NCBI RefSeq assembly: GCF_018598175.1 | Contig: NZ_JAHESE010000042.1 | Location: 1 to 49,713, forward strand | Reading direction: 5' to 3' | DNA: 49,713 bases | Source of the DNA: Dawidia cretensis | Lineage (GTDB): Bacteria; Bacteroidota; Bacteroidia; Cytophagales; Cyclobacteriaceae | In this document: positions 25,693-34,774 of the stretch, piece after piece | Layout: every line of letters starts with the position of its first letter | Position numbering within the stretch: position 1 is the stretch's first letter | The notes under the pieces: generated by a model | Told to the model about the DNA's origin: nothing | Seen by the model: the letters and a program-made list of their open reading frames with translations, nothing else | The model's database searches: none | Position numbers and translations under genes: made by a program

Positions 25693-28600
25693 ATGAAAAA
25701 ACCTATACCTATTCACGATGCACTATTTAAAATCATGCGAATCACGGTAGTACAGATCATACTCGCCGCCGTATGTTCCATCTCCAGTTACGGCTTCGAA
25801 TCGTTCAGCCAGGGTGTGCTGGACAATACGATCTCCCTGGAGGTCGAAGATATGAGCATCAAAACCGTTCTCAATGAAATTGAGAAGAAAGTGCCTGTCA
25901 AGTTCGCATACCGCCTGCGGTTGTTTGAAGGCCGGGACCACATTTCGGTTTCGTTTCAGAACACAGCCCTGCGCGACGTGCTCAACCACCTGGTGGGAAC
26001 CAACGTCAGCTATGAGGTCGTCGGAGATCAGATCGTCTTTGCCCCCGCAAGCACCTTTACCACCGATATAGGCGTTCCCAAAACCCTGACCGGGATCATT
26101 ACAGACGAGACGGACGTACCCATGCCCGGCGTGAGCGTATTGGTAAAAGGTACGAATATCGGCACCACGACAAATGTAGAAGGTGAATTTGCGCTGGAAG
26201 CAGCGGATGCAGACGTGCTAACCATCACCTTCATCGGATATATAAAACAGGAAGTCACCGTTGGCGCGCAGACCCGTATAAGGGTAAGGCTGATGCCCGA
26301 CGTTCAATCGCTGGGAGAAGTAGTGGTCGTGGCCTTTGGCGAACAGAAAAAGCAGGATGTCATCGGCTCTGTAACCACCGTCAGGCCGTCAGAACTGAAA
26401 GTACCGTCCAGCAACCTGACGACAGCGCTCGCCGGCCGTGTAGCCGGTGTTATCGCCTACCAACGCAGCGGCGAGCCCGGCCAGGACAATGCCGACTTCT
26501 TCATCCGCGGCGTTACTTCGTTTGGATATAAAAAGGATCCGCTCATCCTGATCGATGGGGTGGAGCTCACCACCCAGGACCTGGCGCGGTTGCAGCCCGA
26601 CGATATCGAAAGCTTCTCTATTTTGAAAGACGCTACCGCCTCAGCACTCTACGGCACCCGTGCTGCCAATGGAGTGATCCTCGTCAAGACCAAGGAAGGA
26701 AAAACAGGCACGCCCATTGTCAAGCTCCGCCTGGAGAATTCCATCTCCACGCCCACACGCAATGTGCAGCTGGCCGACCCGGTAACCTATATGAGGCTGC
26801 AAAACGAAGCTGTGCTCACCAGAGACCCGCTGCAGCCTCTGCCCTATTCGCAAGATCAGATCGACAATACCATACCGGGATCAGGTTCAATGATCTATCC
26901 TGCAACCGACTGGCGCAAGGAGCTGATGAAAGACTACACCATGAACCAGCGCGCCAACCTGAACGTGAGCGGCGGTGGGCCGGCAGCACGCTACTATGTG
27001 GCCGGCGCATTTACGCAGGATAACGGCATTCTCAAAGTGGACAGGCGAAACAACTTCAACAGCAACATCAAGCTGCAAACCTACTCCCTGCGCTCGAATG
27101 TAAACGTAAACCTGTCCAGGACCACAGAGCTGATTATACGTCTGAGCGGCGCTTTTGACGAATACAAGGGTCCGGTATATGGGGGCGCTGAGATGTACAG
27201 AAGGGTCATGCGGGCCAACCCCGTGAGGTTCCCCGCCTACTACCCGAAAGACGATGAACACATTCACGTGAAGCACATCATGTTCGGAAACTATGATGCA
27301 GGAAACTATACAAACCCCTACGCCGACCTGGTGAGAGGTTACAAGGAGATGTCACGCTCTAACATGATCGCCCAGTTCGAGATCAAGCAGGACCTGTCGT
27401 CGCTCATCAAAGGATTGACCTTCAACACCATGGCGAATACATCACGCTATACCTATTTCGATGTGAACCGCTTTTACAATCCCTTCTGGTATCAGATGCA
27501 GAATTATGATACCCGATCGGAAGAGTATAACGTGGGCGTGATCAATCCCAATGGCGGCACCGAATACCTGGGTTACTTTGAAGGGCCCAAAACCGTCAAC
27601 TCGGTGCTTTACCTGCAATCCACTTTGAACTACAACCATCAGTTTGGAGGAAAACATAACGTAAACGGTCTGTTGGTATACATTATGCGCGAGGCTCAAA
27701 ACGCCAACGCCGGTGATCTGCAGGCTTCGCTTCCCTTCCGAAACCTGGGACTATCAGGAAGAGCCACCTATTCGTATGACAACCGCTACTTCACCGAATT
27801 CAACTTTGGTTATAATGGTACGGAGCGTTTTTATAAATCAAAACGTTTTGGATTCTTTCCTTCGGCCGGCGTGGCCTGGACGGTGTCTAACGAAAAGTTC
27901 TTCGAACCGCTCAGGGAAACCGTCAATAACCTGAGGTTCCGTGCTACGTATGGCCTGGTGGGCAACGACGCAATCGGCAATGAAAGAGATCGCTTTTTAT
28001 ACCTCTCCAACGTCAATATGGACGCAACCAACCGTACCGCCACCTTCGGCAGAGATTTCACTTATACCCGCAACGGCATTTCCGTCTCGCGTTATTCCGA
28101 CCCTACCATCACCTGGGAAACAGCCCATAAAGCGAACTACGCGATAGAGATCGGACTGTTCGAAAACGTCAACTTCATAGGGGAATACTACACCGAGAAA
28201 CGCAATAATATACTAATGACCCGTATGGGCACTCCCGCCACGATGGGTCTGGAGTCACAGCCTCAGGCCAACGTCGGTAAGGCCGAAGCCAGTGGTGTAG
28301 ACCTTTCGCTTGATTTCAGCCGTAACTTCCGCAGAGATTTCTGGATTCAGGGCCGGGTGAATTTTACCTACGCCACCAGTAAATACATAGCCTATGAAGA
28401 ACCTCTGTACGAAAATGAGCCATGGAAATCTCATGTAGGCTATCCGCTGTCTCAGCAGTGGGGGCTCATTGCAGAACGTCTTTTCGTAGACGACTATGAG
28501 GCTTCCAATTCACCGAAGCAGAACTTTGGTGAATATGGCGGTGGTGACATCAAGTTCAGAGATGTGAACGGCGATGGACAGATCACCGGACTCGATCAGG

Positions 28601-29133
28601 TGCCAATCGGATTTCCCGACCGACCGGAGATTGTCTACGGCTTCGGCTTCTCTGTAGGGTACAAGCAGTTTGACTTCTCCACGTTCTTCCAGGGCTTGGG
28701 TCGCGAGACGTTCTGGATAGATGCCGGCGCTACGGCTCCCTTCATCGACTACGATCCGAATGACACCTACGGTGAGGTGGGAAATACGCAACTGCTGAAA
28801 GCGTACGCGGATGACCATTGGTCAGAAGAGAACAGAAACCTGTACGCGCTCTGGCCACGCCTGAGCCCTACGCTGAGCGGCAACAACACGCAGCGGAGCA
28901 CCTGGTTTATGCGCAACGGTGCCTTCCTGAGATTGAAACAAGTGGAACTTGGATATACGGTTTCTGACGAAAGGCTCAATAAAGTGAGATTGAAGAACCT
29001 GCGCATATACGTTAACGCCACCAACCTTTTATGCTGGTCGCAGTTCAAGCTCTGGGATATCGAAATGGCCGGAAATGGTCTCGGCTATCCCATACAGCGC
29101 GTAATCAACATGGGTCTGAATGTGACATTTTAA
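25693..29133 (+). CDS. SusC/RagA-family TonB-dependent transporter with STN signalling domain
   Basis: The 1146-residue protein has an N-terminal signal region (about 10-38), an STN domain (about 48-118; LEVEDMSIKTVLNEIEKK, VSFQNTALRDVLNHLVG), a CarboxypepD_reg-like domain (about 130-210; LTGIITDETDVPMPGVSV), the SusC box GEVVVVAFGEQKKQDVIGSV, a plug (about 230-330; IRGVTSFGYKKDPLILIDGV) and the C-terminal barrel ending INMGLNVTF. The STN domain identifies a transducer-type transporter that reports substrate to the FecR anti-sigma encoded upstream. The variant AFGEQKK in place of the usual GYG is common. SusD starts 10 bases after its stop. Substrate is probably an alpha-mannan-type glycan, inferred from the nearby GH76. 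Confidence 0.96.
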   Translation: MKKPIPIHDALFKIMRITVVQIILAAVCSISSYGFESFSQGVLDNTISLEVEDMSIKTVLNEIEKKVPVKFAYRLRLFEGRDHISVSFQNTALRDVLNHLVGTNVSYEVVGDQIVFAPASTFTTDIGVPKTLTGIITDETDVPMPGVSVLVKGTNIGTTTNVEGEFALEAADADVLTITFIGYIKQEVTVGAQTRIRVRLMPDVQSLGEVVVVAFGEQKKQDVIGSVTTVRPSELKVPSSNLTTALAGRVAGVIAYQRSGEPGQDNADFFIRGVTSFGYKKDPLILIDGVELTTQDLARLQPDDIESFSILKDATASALYGTRAANGVILVKTKEGKTGTPIVKLRLENSISTPTRNVQLADPVTYMRLQNEAVLTRDPLQPLPYSQDQIDNTIPGSGSMIYPATDWRKELMKDYTMNQRANLNVSGGGPAARYYVAGAFTQDNGILKVDRRNNFNSNIKLQTYSLRSNVNVNLSRTTELIIRLSGAFDEYKGPVYGGAEMYRRVMRANPVRFPAYYPKDDEHIHVKHIMFGNYDAGNYTNPYADLVRGYKEMSRSNMIAQFEIKQDLSSLIKGLTFNTMANTSRYTYFDVNRFYNPFWYQMQNYDTRSEEYNVGVINPNGGTEYLGYFEGPKTVNSVLYLQSTLNYNHQFGGKHNVNGLLVYIMREAQNANAGDLQASLPFRNLGLSGRATYSYDNRYFTEFNFGYNGTERFYKSKRFGFFPSAGVAWTVSNEKFFEPLRETVNNLRFRATYGLVGNDAIGNERDRFLYLSNVNMDATNRTATFGRDFTYTRNGISVSRYSDPTITWETAHKANYAIEIGLFENVNFIGEYYTEKRNNILMTRMGTPATMGLESQPQANVGKAEASGVDLSLDFSRNFRRDFWIQGRVNFTYATSKYIAYEEPLYENEPWKSHVGYPLSQQWGLIAERLFVDDYEASNSPKQNFGEYGGGDIKFRDVNGDGQITGLDQVPIGFPDRPEIVYGFGFSVGYKQFDFSTFFQGLGRETFWIDAGATAPFIDYDPNDTYGEVGNTQLLKAYADDHWSEENRNLYALWPRLSPTLSGNNTQRSTWFMRNGAFLRLKQVELGYTVSDERLNKVRLKNLRIYVNATNLLCWSQFKLWDIEMAGNGLGYPIQRVINMGLNVTF

Positions 29134-29143
29134 TCTATCCGGA

Positions 29144-31039
29144 ATGAGAATCCTAAAACCATTGATCATCGCTTCACTCGTAGCTATTTCCACTTCCTGT
29201 GGTGACTTCCTGGACATTGTGCCAGACAACATTGCCACAATAGACAACGCCTTCGCCATGCGCGCCACGGCGGAGAAATATCTGTTTACCTGCTACTCGT
29301 ATATGCCCCAGCATGCCAGTCTTTCCGCCAACCCCGGATTTATATCGGCAGATGAATTCTGGTTCAGACAAAACTTTACCGATTTCGCCTCACCCGGCCG
29401 GCAGATTGCCCTGGGGAATCAAAACGTGGTCGATCCTTTTCTGAACTATTGGCAGGGTGAACAGGAAGGCAGAGACACCTTCGAAGGGATACGTCAGTGC
29501 AATATCTTTATTGAAAGCGTCGCGAAGGTGCCGGATTTGACCGAAGAAGAACGGAACCGGTGGATCGCGGAAGCCAAATTTCTGAAAGCTTACTATCACT
29601 TCTGGCTGTTCAGAATGTATGGTCCCATTCCGCTGATTAAGGAAAATCTGCCCGTATCCGTCCCTACCGAAGACGTGAAAGCAACAAGAGCAACGGTAGA
29701 TGAATCTGTGGCCTACATCGTAAGCCTGCTGGACGAAGCCGCCGCATATCTGCCCGACCGAATCATTGACGAAACATCAGAGCTTGGACGCATCACCAAG
29801 CCCATCGCTTTATCCATCAAGGCGTATGTGCTCGTAACCGCAGCAAGCCCCTTATTCAACGGCAATGACGATTACAGTCAGTTTACAAACAAAGATGGAA
29901 CACGGCTGTTCCCTGGCGGGGACGCCACCAAGTGGGTCGTCGCCGCCGATGCTTGTTTACAAGCAATACAGCTCTGCGAAGCCATGGGCAACAGGCTGTA
30001 TTACTACAGCCAGAGCGTGCAGCAATATTCCGTGTCTGACACAATACGTACACAAATGAATATCCGTAACGCCGTTACTGCGAAATGGAACGCCGAGGTG
30101 ATCTGGGCCAATACCTCCAGCCGGGCTGAAACTATTCAGCGACAGGCTACACCCCGGGGCCTCGATCCCGCCAAGAAATCCAATACCGATGCGCGTGGCA
30201 ACCTGGCCGTGCCCATCAAAATGGTTGAACTGTTTTACACTGCGAACGGCGTGCCGATTACCGAAGATAAGAGCTGGAGCTATGACGCCCGGTTCGATCT
30301 GAGAGCCGCCACGATAGATGACCGGTTTTATGTAAAACAAGACTATACGACGGCCCAGATGCATTTCAACCGCGAGCCGCGCTTCTATGCCTCGCTGGGA
30401 TTCGATGGCGCCGTATGGTATGGACACGGCAAATACAACGATAAAGATCCCTGGATCATTCAAGCCAAGAAGACACAAGTGCATAATTATGCCACGCAGG
30501 ATTCTTATTCGGTAACGGGCTACTGGCCCAAAAAACTGGTCAACATCGCCAGCCTGATCAACGACAGCGGCTATACACTGGAGGTATACCCCTGGCCGGT
30601 TTTGCGTCTGGCCGATCTGTATCTATTATACGCCGAAGCATTGAATGAAGTCGACAGAGGCGCGGAGGCGATCCCCTATCTTGACCGTATACGCGAAAGG
30701 GCCGGCCTACCCGGCGTGATCGACGCGTGGACGAACCATGCCATAGATCCCAACAAACCCAATGATAAGGAAGGATTACGCAAGATCATTCAACAAGAAA
30801 GAACCATCGAGCTGATGTTCGAGGGACAACGCTTCTGGGACCTGCGCAGATGGAAAACAGCCATCGTCGAGTTGAACAAACCAATAACCGGATGGGACAT
30901 CGAGCAGGAAACCGCAGAAAACTATTATCGCGAGAAGCACCTCTACAAACAGGTATTCAGAACACGCGATTATCTGTGGCCGATCAAAGAGAACGAGCTG
31001 CTCACCAACCGCAAAGTAGTACAAACCTATGGATGGTGA
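29144..31039 (+). CDS. SusD/RagB-family glycan-binding lipoprotein
   Basis: The 631-residue protein has a lipoprotein signal (PLIIASLVAISTSCGDFLD, Cys19). Family motifs are IRQCNIFIESV near 120, WIAEAKFLKAYYHFWLFRMYG near 145-165, the C-terminal VLRLADLYLLYAEALNEVD with DRIRERAGLPG, and QERTIELMFEGQRFWDLRRWK. It is longer than the SusD at 584 because of an extended middle insert (about 200-400). It is 10 bases downstream of SusC and 35 bases before the next lipoprotein, in a four-gene run susC-susD-lipoprotein-lipoprotein. It forms the lid over SusC. Confidence 0.96.
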   Translation: MRILKPLIIASLVAISTSCGDFLDIVPDNIATIDNAFAMRATAEKYLFTCYSYMPQHASLSANPGFISADEFWFRQNFTDFASPGRQIALGNQNVVDPFLNYWQGEQEGRDTFEGIRQCNIFIESVAKVPDLTEEERNRWIAEAKFLKAYYHFWLFRMYGPIPLIKENLPVSVPTEDVKATRATVDESVAYIVSLLDEAAAYLPDRIIDETSELGRITKPIALSIKAYVLVTAASPLFNGNDDYSQFTNKDGTRLFPGGDATKWVVAADACLQAIQLCEAMGNRLYYYSQSVQQYSVSDTIRTQMNIRNAVTAKWNAEVIWANTSSRAETIQRQATPRGLDPAKKSNTDARGNLAVPIKMVELFYTANGVPITEDKSWSYDARFDLRAATIDDRFYVKQDYTTAQMHFNREPRFYASLGFDGAVWYGHGKYNDKDPWIIQAKKTQVHNYATQDSYSVTGYWPKKLVNIASLINDSGYTLEVYPWPVLRLADLYLLYAEALNEVDRGAEAIPYLDRIRERAGLPGVIDAWTNHAIDPNKPNDKEGLRKIIQQERTIELMFEGQRFWDLRRWKTAIVELNKPITGWDIEQETAENYYREKHLYKQVFRTRDYLWPIKENELLTNRKVVQTYGW

Positions 31040-31074
31040 TATACGCTGGATGTCGTACGCTAAATGACCATGCA

Positions 31075-32265
31075 ATGAAACTCATGAAGAACATACTGAC
31101 CTATGCCTCTCTGCTACTCGCAACGGCCTGCAGTGACGAACGAGTAATATCACCCCTGAACGGAAACGACGGCGCGCCGGGCCCTGTAAGCATTACGAAC
31201 GTAGAGAGTCTTGCCGGGGGTGCTAAAATCACGTATAACCTGCCCGAGAGCGAAAACCTGCTATACGTAAAGGCCGTCTTTACAGTCCGCGAAGGACTCA
31301 CGCGTGAGGTGAAGTCTTCCTTCTATGTCAATAATCTGACGGTAGAAGGATTTCCCAACGCCGACGATTACGAGGTAACCTTGTACGCTGTGAGCCGCGG
31401 TGAAATCATGTCGGAACCGGTAACCGTAAGCGTCAGCCCGCTTACGCCCCCTGTTCAAGAGGTCTTTCAAACCCTGGCCATCAAGGAAACGTATGGCGGC
31501 CTGAGCCTCTCCTTTCAGAACAGCGGCGAAGCGGCGGTGTCTATTACCGTGATAACCCCCAGTGAGAATGGTGAAGTACGGCCGGTGGAAACCTTCTATA
31601 GCAAATCCAAAGCGGCTACCTTTTATTCACGGGGCTTTGAACCTGTCACACGCACCTTCGGGATCTATGTCAAGGACCGCTGGGGCAATGTATCCGACAC
31701 GATCACGAAGGAGCTGACTCCCATCTACGAAGAATTGCTGGACAAGAAGAAATTTCAGGCACTCAAAACGCTGGGCGGCGATAACACAGCGCCACACTTC
31801 ACGCAGTGGAGTATGGAGAAAATGTGGGATGACACCTGGAACAACAGGGATAATATATTCCAGACCGTTATAGGCAGTGGCATTCCCAGTAGCTTTACCA
31901 TCAACCTGGGTGTAAAAGCGCACTTGAGCCGCTATAAATTGTATCACAGAGCGGGTGAAAATATCTACTCCGGCGCCGCCGTAAAGATTTGGGAGGTCTG
32001 GGGTAGTAACGAGCCCGACAAAGATGGCGGATGGGTGAACTGGACCAGGATCACGGACTGCAGTTCATTCAAACCTTCTGACGCCGCGTTAGGTACGTAT
32101 ACCAACGAAGACGTGCAGTACGGCATTATCAACGGCGAGGACTTCAACTTTCCCGACGATCTGCCGGCGTATCAGTATCTCCGATTTAAGATTACCCAAA
32201 CCTGGGGGCAAACCGATTACCTACACATATCAGAATTAACATTCTGGGGCCAGGTTGCCCAATAG
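31075..32265 (+). CDS. Surface lipoprotein with fibronectin-like and F5/8 C-like domains (DUF4959/DUF5126/DUF5000 type)
   Basis: The start is ATG 31075 (or 31084); the frame is open from 30850 but that part overlaps SusD. The protein has a lipoprotein signal (ILTYASLLLATACSDE), then PGPVSITNVESLAGGAKITYNLPESENLLYVKA, the usual start of the DUF4959-type fibronectin-like module. A second beta module follows (about 120-220), then a discoidin-like C-terminal domain (about 235-396; HFTQWSMEKMWDD, FTINLGVKAHLSRYKLYHR, YQYLRFKITQTWG). Such proteins take the place of SusE/SusF as extra surface glycan binders. Its position third in the susCD operon agrees. Confidence 0.85.
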   Translation: MKLMKNILTYASLLLATACSDERVISPLNGNDGAPGPVSITNVESLAGGAKITYNLPESENLLYVKAVFTVREGLTREVKSSFYVNNLTVEGFPNADDYEVTLYAVSRGEIMSEPVTVSVSPLTPPVQEVFQTLAIKETYGGLSLSFQNSGEAAVSITVITPSENGEVRPVETFYSKSKAATFYSRGFEPVTRTFGIYVKDRWGNVSDTITKELTPIYEELLDKKKFQALKTLGGDNTAPHFTQWSMEKMWDDTWNNRDNIFQTVIGSGIPSSFTINLGVKAHLSRYKLYHRAGENIYSGAAVKIWEVWGSNEPDKDGGWVNWTRITDCSSFKPSDAALGTYTNEDVQYGIINGEDFNFPDDLPAYQYLRFKITQTWGQTDYLHISELTFWGQVAQ

Positions 32266-32302
32266 ACTCATGAATGACAATTTTAAAGTAAACCACAACG
32301 TC

Positions 32303-33433
32303 ATGAACCGTCACATACTTCTTTTTATCCTGCCGGCAATCATTGTCTGGATCGCCTCGTGTGGAGAAATGGACGAGCACTATAAAGAATTCCTGGAAGG
32401 CGGCGAGAAAATATATCCCGCCAAGGCAGACTCCGCCAAGGTACACCCCGGCAGACACCGTCTGCAGTTAACCTGGCTCGTCCTGGCCGACCCGAAAGTG
32501 AAACGCGCGAAAGTATACTGGAACAACCGGAAAGACTCGATAGCGGTAGAAATCAAGAAGACCTCGTCTGTCGATACCGTAAAAGTGATGCTGAATGATC
32601 TCGATGAATCGTCGTATGTATTCGAGATCATCGCCTACGATGACCAGGGTCACGCCTCCATGGTGACAGAAGTCGTCGGGAGCGCCTATGGGGATGACTA
32701 CGAAAAGTCGCTCCTTCTCCGGCCAATACTCGAAGCAACCACATGGGAAAATCGCGGCACCGCGCGTTTCGGCTCGACCGGCCCGGAGGCCATCGGCACC
32801 CAGTTTGAATATGAAGATGAATACGGCACTCCTCAAACCTTATTTGTGCCCGCAGAAGAACTCAGAGCCAGGATGTCCAGCTTCAAAGAAGGAAGCGCGA
32901 TGCGGCACAGAACCGTCTTTAAACCCGGTAAACTCGCCATCGACTCATTCTACACCAAGTGGCAGACGATTACGCCTGCGATACGCCCCGAAAAAATACC
33001 ATACCCCAAAGGCGTATGGAGCGTGATCGGTTTTAGCTCGGAAGAGCCCTCCAATGACAGACAGGCAGCAAGGCTTATAGACGGGAATAACAAGACCTGG
33101 TGGATAGCACGTTACTCCACCAATGCTACATCGTATGCACAGGGCCACTGGGTAACGGTAGACATGAAATCTGAACACGATGTAGATGGTTTCGTGATAC
33201 TGCAAAAGGAAGGCGACCGGAAAATCAAAGTTCTGGAGCTGCTCAGCAGCAATGACAAAGAGAACTGGGAAAGCCTGGGGAATTTCAACCTGCCCAACAC
33301 ACAAGGCGTGGAGCTGTATTTCGATCTGCCGGCCAGAAAATCATTCCGGTACTTCCAATTGAAACCCCTATCCGGTCATGATGCCAACCAACAACCCGGA
33401 CTGGCAGAGATCTCAACATTCTATGTCGAATAA
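32303..33433 (+). CDS. Surface lipoprotein, DUF4998 plus discoidin (F5/8 type C)-like domain
   Basis: The start is ATG 32303 (MNRHILLFILPAIIVWIASCGEMDEHYKEFLEGGEKIYPAK); 32270 is an alternative. The lipoprotein Cys is near residue 19. The GEKIYPAKADSAKVHPGRHRLQLTW segment is the DUF4998 hallmark, with a fibronectin-like fold (about 25-130). The C-terminal part (about 235-377) reads as a discoidin domain: DRQAARLIDGNNKTWWIARY, GHWVTVDMKSEHDVDGFVIL, FRYFQLKPLSG, with trp-rich binding-face residues. It is the last gene of the susCD operon and ends 16 bases from the convergent FG-GAP gene. Function is inferred to be surface glycan binding. Confidence 0.85.
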   Translation: MNRHILLFILPAIIVWIASCGEMDEHYKEFLEGGEKIYPAKADSAKVHPGRHRLQLTWLVLADPKVKRAKVYWNNRKDSIAVEIKKTSSVDTVKVMLNDLDESSYVFEIIAYDDQGHASMVTEVVGSAYGDDYEKSLLLRPILEATTWENRGTARFGSTGPEAIGTQFEYEDEYGTPQTLFVPAEELRARMSSFKEGSAMRHRTVFKPGKLAIDSFYTKWQTITPAIRPEKIPYPKGVWSVIGFSSEEPSNDRQAARLIDGNNKTWWIARYSTNATSYAQGHWVTVDMKSEHDVDGFVILQKEGDRKIKVLELLSSNDKENWESLGNFNLPNTQGVELYFDLPARKSFRYFQLKPLSGHDANQQPGLAEISTFYVE

Positions 33434-33449
33434 TACAATAACCGACGCC

Positions 33450-34664
33450 CTACTTTTTCCCAAGTAATAAACGCACCTGCGATCCCCATCCACCAATCAT
33501 CAAATCCAGGACCGCATCACCGTTTACATCCCCCACAGCAATACCCCAGCCACGACATACCGTTGTGGCTGGAATTGCTTGACTGGTTACATTCGTAAAT
33601 ATGCCTTTGCCATCATTTTGCAAAGCCTGCACCTGGGCCGCTTCGAAGGGAGGTGTTTTTATAGCACTCAGAATAATATCCGCGTAACCGTCATGATTAA
33701 AATCCACGATAGCACCCGAATAGCTGGATAGTTTCTGGGCGGGAATCCTTCTGGCAGTTTCGTCTTTAAAATTTCCCTTGCCATCATTTATCAGCAAGCG
33801 AGCCGTAGGATCTTTATCCCATGGACCACCGTTGTTGGTCAGGTTAACAAATAGAATATCCGCATGCCCGTCCCGGTTAGCATCAAACACCAACACATCG
33901 CGGGTGTGCAATGGCACCAGGAGCTCAAGATTCTCCGGGCGCTCCGTGAACTTGCCCTTGCCGTCGTTAAAAAATAACCGATTCGGCGGTACTTCATTAC
34001 CTACTACCACATCCAATGTACGGTCACCATTCAGATCGGCCAGTTTTACTGCCTGGGTTTGGTCTTCAATCGCGGGCAGCCCACCAGTTGTATAGTCACT
34101 AAAGTAACCGGGTTTTTCAGGATCGTTGACCCATAAAAAATCCTGCGCGTTTGAACCAGAATTACCGACGATGATATCAGGCAATCCGTCGCCGTTCACA
34201 TCACCTACGTCCAGGCCATTGGCCTCACTTTTAGCCGGCAGACGGTCGCTTACGTCAACAAACGTACCGTCGCCATTGCCTGTATAATACTCATGTGTTT
34301 GGTCGTCTTCCGCCGCAAAAATAATGTCGGCTATACCATCCTTATTAAAGTCGGCTATCCGTACATGCTCTGAATCGTGATTCCTCTCCGCAAAAGCGCC
34401 TTTCTTCCATGTAAATTTTCCTTTACCATCATTCAGGTATAAACGGTTGGGCTCCGATTCCAACGCCAGAATCGCATCCAGGTCATGATCGCCGTCGACA
34501 TCCAGGAAAGCCACGTCCAGCGCATGCTCCCTACCATCCAGGGGTACGTGTGTTGCCGTAACATCTTTAAACCAGGCAGTTTCACTTTGTTGTGCCTGTA
34601 CTGCCAATGGCACTACGCAAAACAGGCAATTGGTCAAACCTACTAGTAACAGATTTCTAAACAT
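33450..34664 (-). CDS. Secreted seven-repeat FG-GAP/VCBS propeller protein
   Basis: The 404-residue protein has a signal peptide (LLLVGLTNCLFCVVPLAVQA, cut after AQ). Seven FG-GAP/VCBS units follow, each with a calcium-type loop: DVDGDHDLD, DFNKDGIAD, DVNGDGLPD, DLNGDRTLD, DANRDGHAD, DFNHDGYAD, DVNGDAVLD. Seven such units predict a complete seven-bladed beta-propeller and nothing else. There is no T9SS tail or lipoprotein Cys. It lies between the susCD operon (convergent) and GH76 (same strand, 110 bases upstream), with its own promoter at 34686. Binding or scaffold roles are plausible; no catalytic function is visible. Confidence 0.88.
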   Translation of the reverse strand: MFRNLLLVGLTNCLFCVVPLAVQAQQSETAWFKDVTATHVPLDGREHALDVAFLDVDGDHDLDAILALESEPNRLYLNDGKGKFTWKKGAFAERNHDSEHVRIADFNKDGIADIIFAAEDDQTHEYYTGNGDGTFVDVSDRLPAKSEANGLDVGDVNGDGLPDIIVGNSGSNAQDFLWVNDPEKPGYFSDYTTGGLPAIEDQTQAVKLADLNGDRTLDVVVGNEVPPNRLFFNDGKGKFTERPENLELLVPLHTRDVLVFDANRDGHADILFVNLTNNGGPWDKDPTARLLINDGKGNFKDETARRIPAQKLSSYSGAIVDFNHDGYADIILSAIKTPPFEAAQVQALQNDGKGIFTNVTSQAIPATTVCRGWGIAVGDVNGDAVLDLMIGGWGSQVRLLLGKK

Positions 34665-34685
34665 TTCGTCACCTTGTTAACCAGC

Positions 34686-34720
34686 CAAATATAATGTATT
34701 AAGCTTACCATTGTGCAAAA
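34686..34720 (-). promoter_or_regulatory. Bacteroidota-type promoter for the FG-GAP gene
   Basis: On the minus strand a perfect TAnnTTTG element (TATATTTG, plus-strand 34686-34693) follows a TTTTG -33 element (34716-34720) with a 22-base spacer. The expected start of transcription is near 34680, about 16 bases before the ATG at 34664. Both elements and the position agree with the Bacteroidota consensus, so the FG-GAP gene is probably not dependent on GH76 readthrough. Confidence 0.55.
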
Positions 34721-34774
34721 CGCTTACCAGCCCTTGCGGCCGGCAAGCGTATGACTACAGATTATCATCAGGCA

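Noticed and set aside
30850-31074. N-terminal extension of the lipoprotein at 31075 into SusD
   Set aside because: The lipoprotein signal begins at 31075; the extension is SusD sequence read in another frame.
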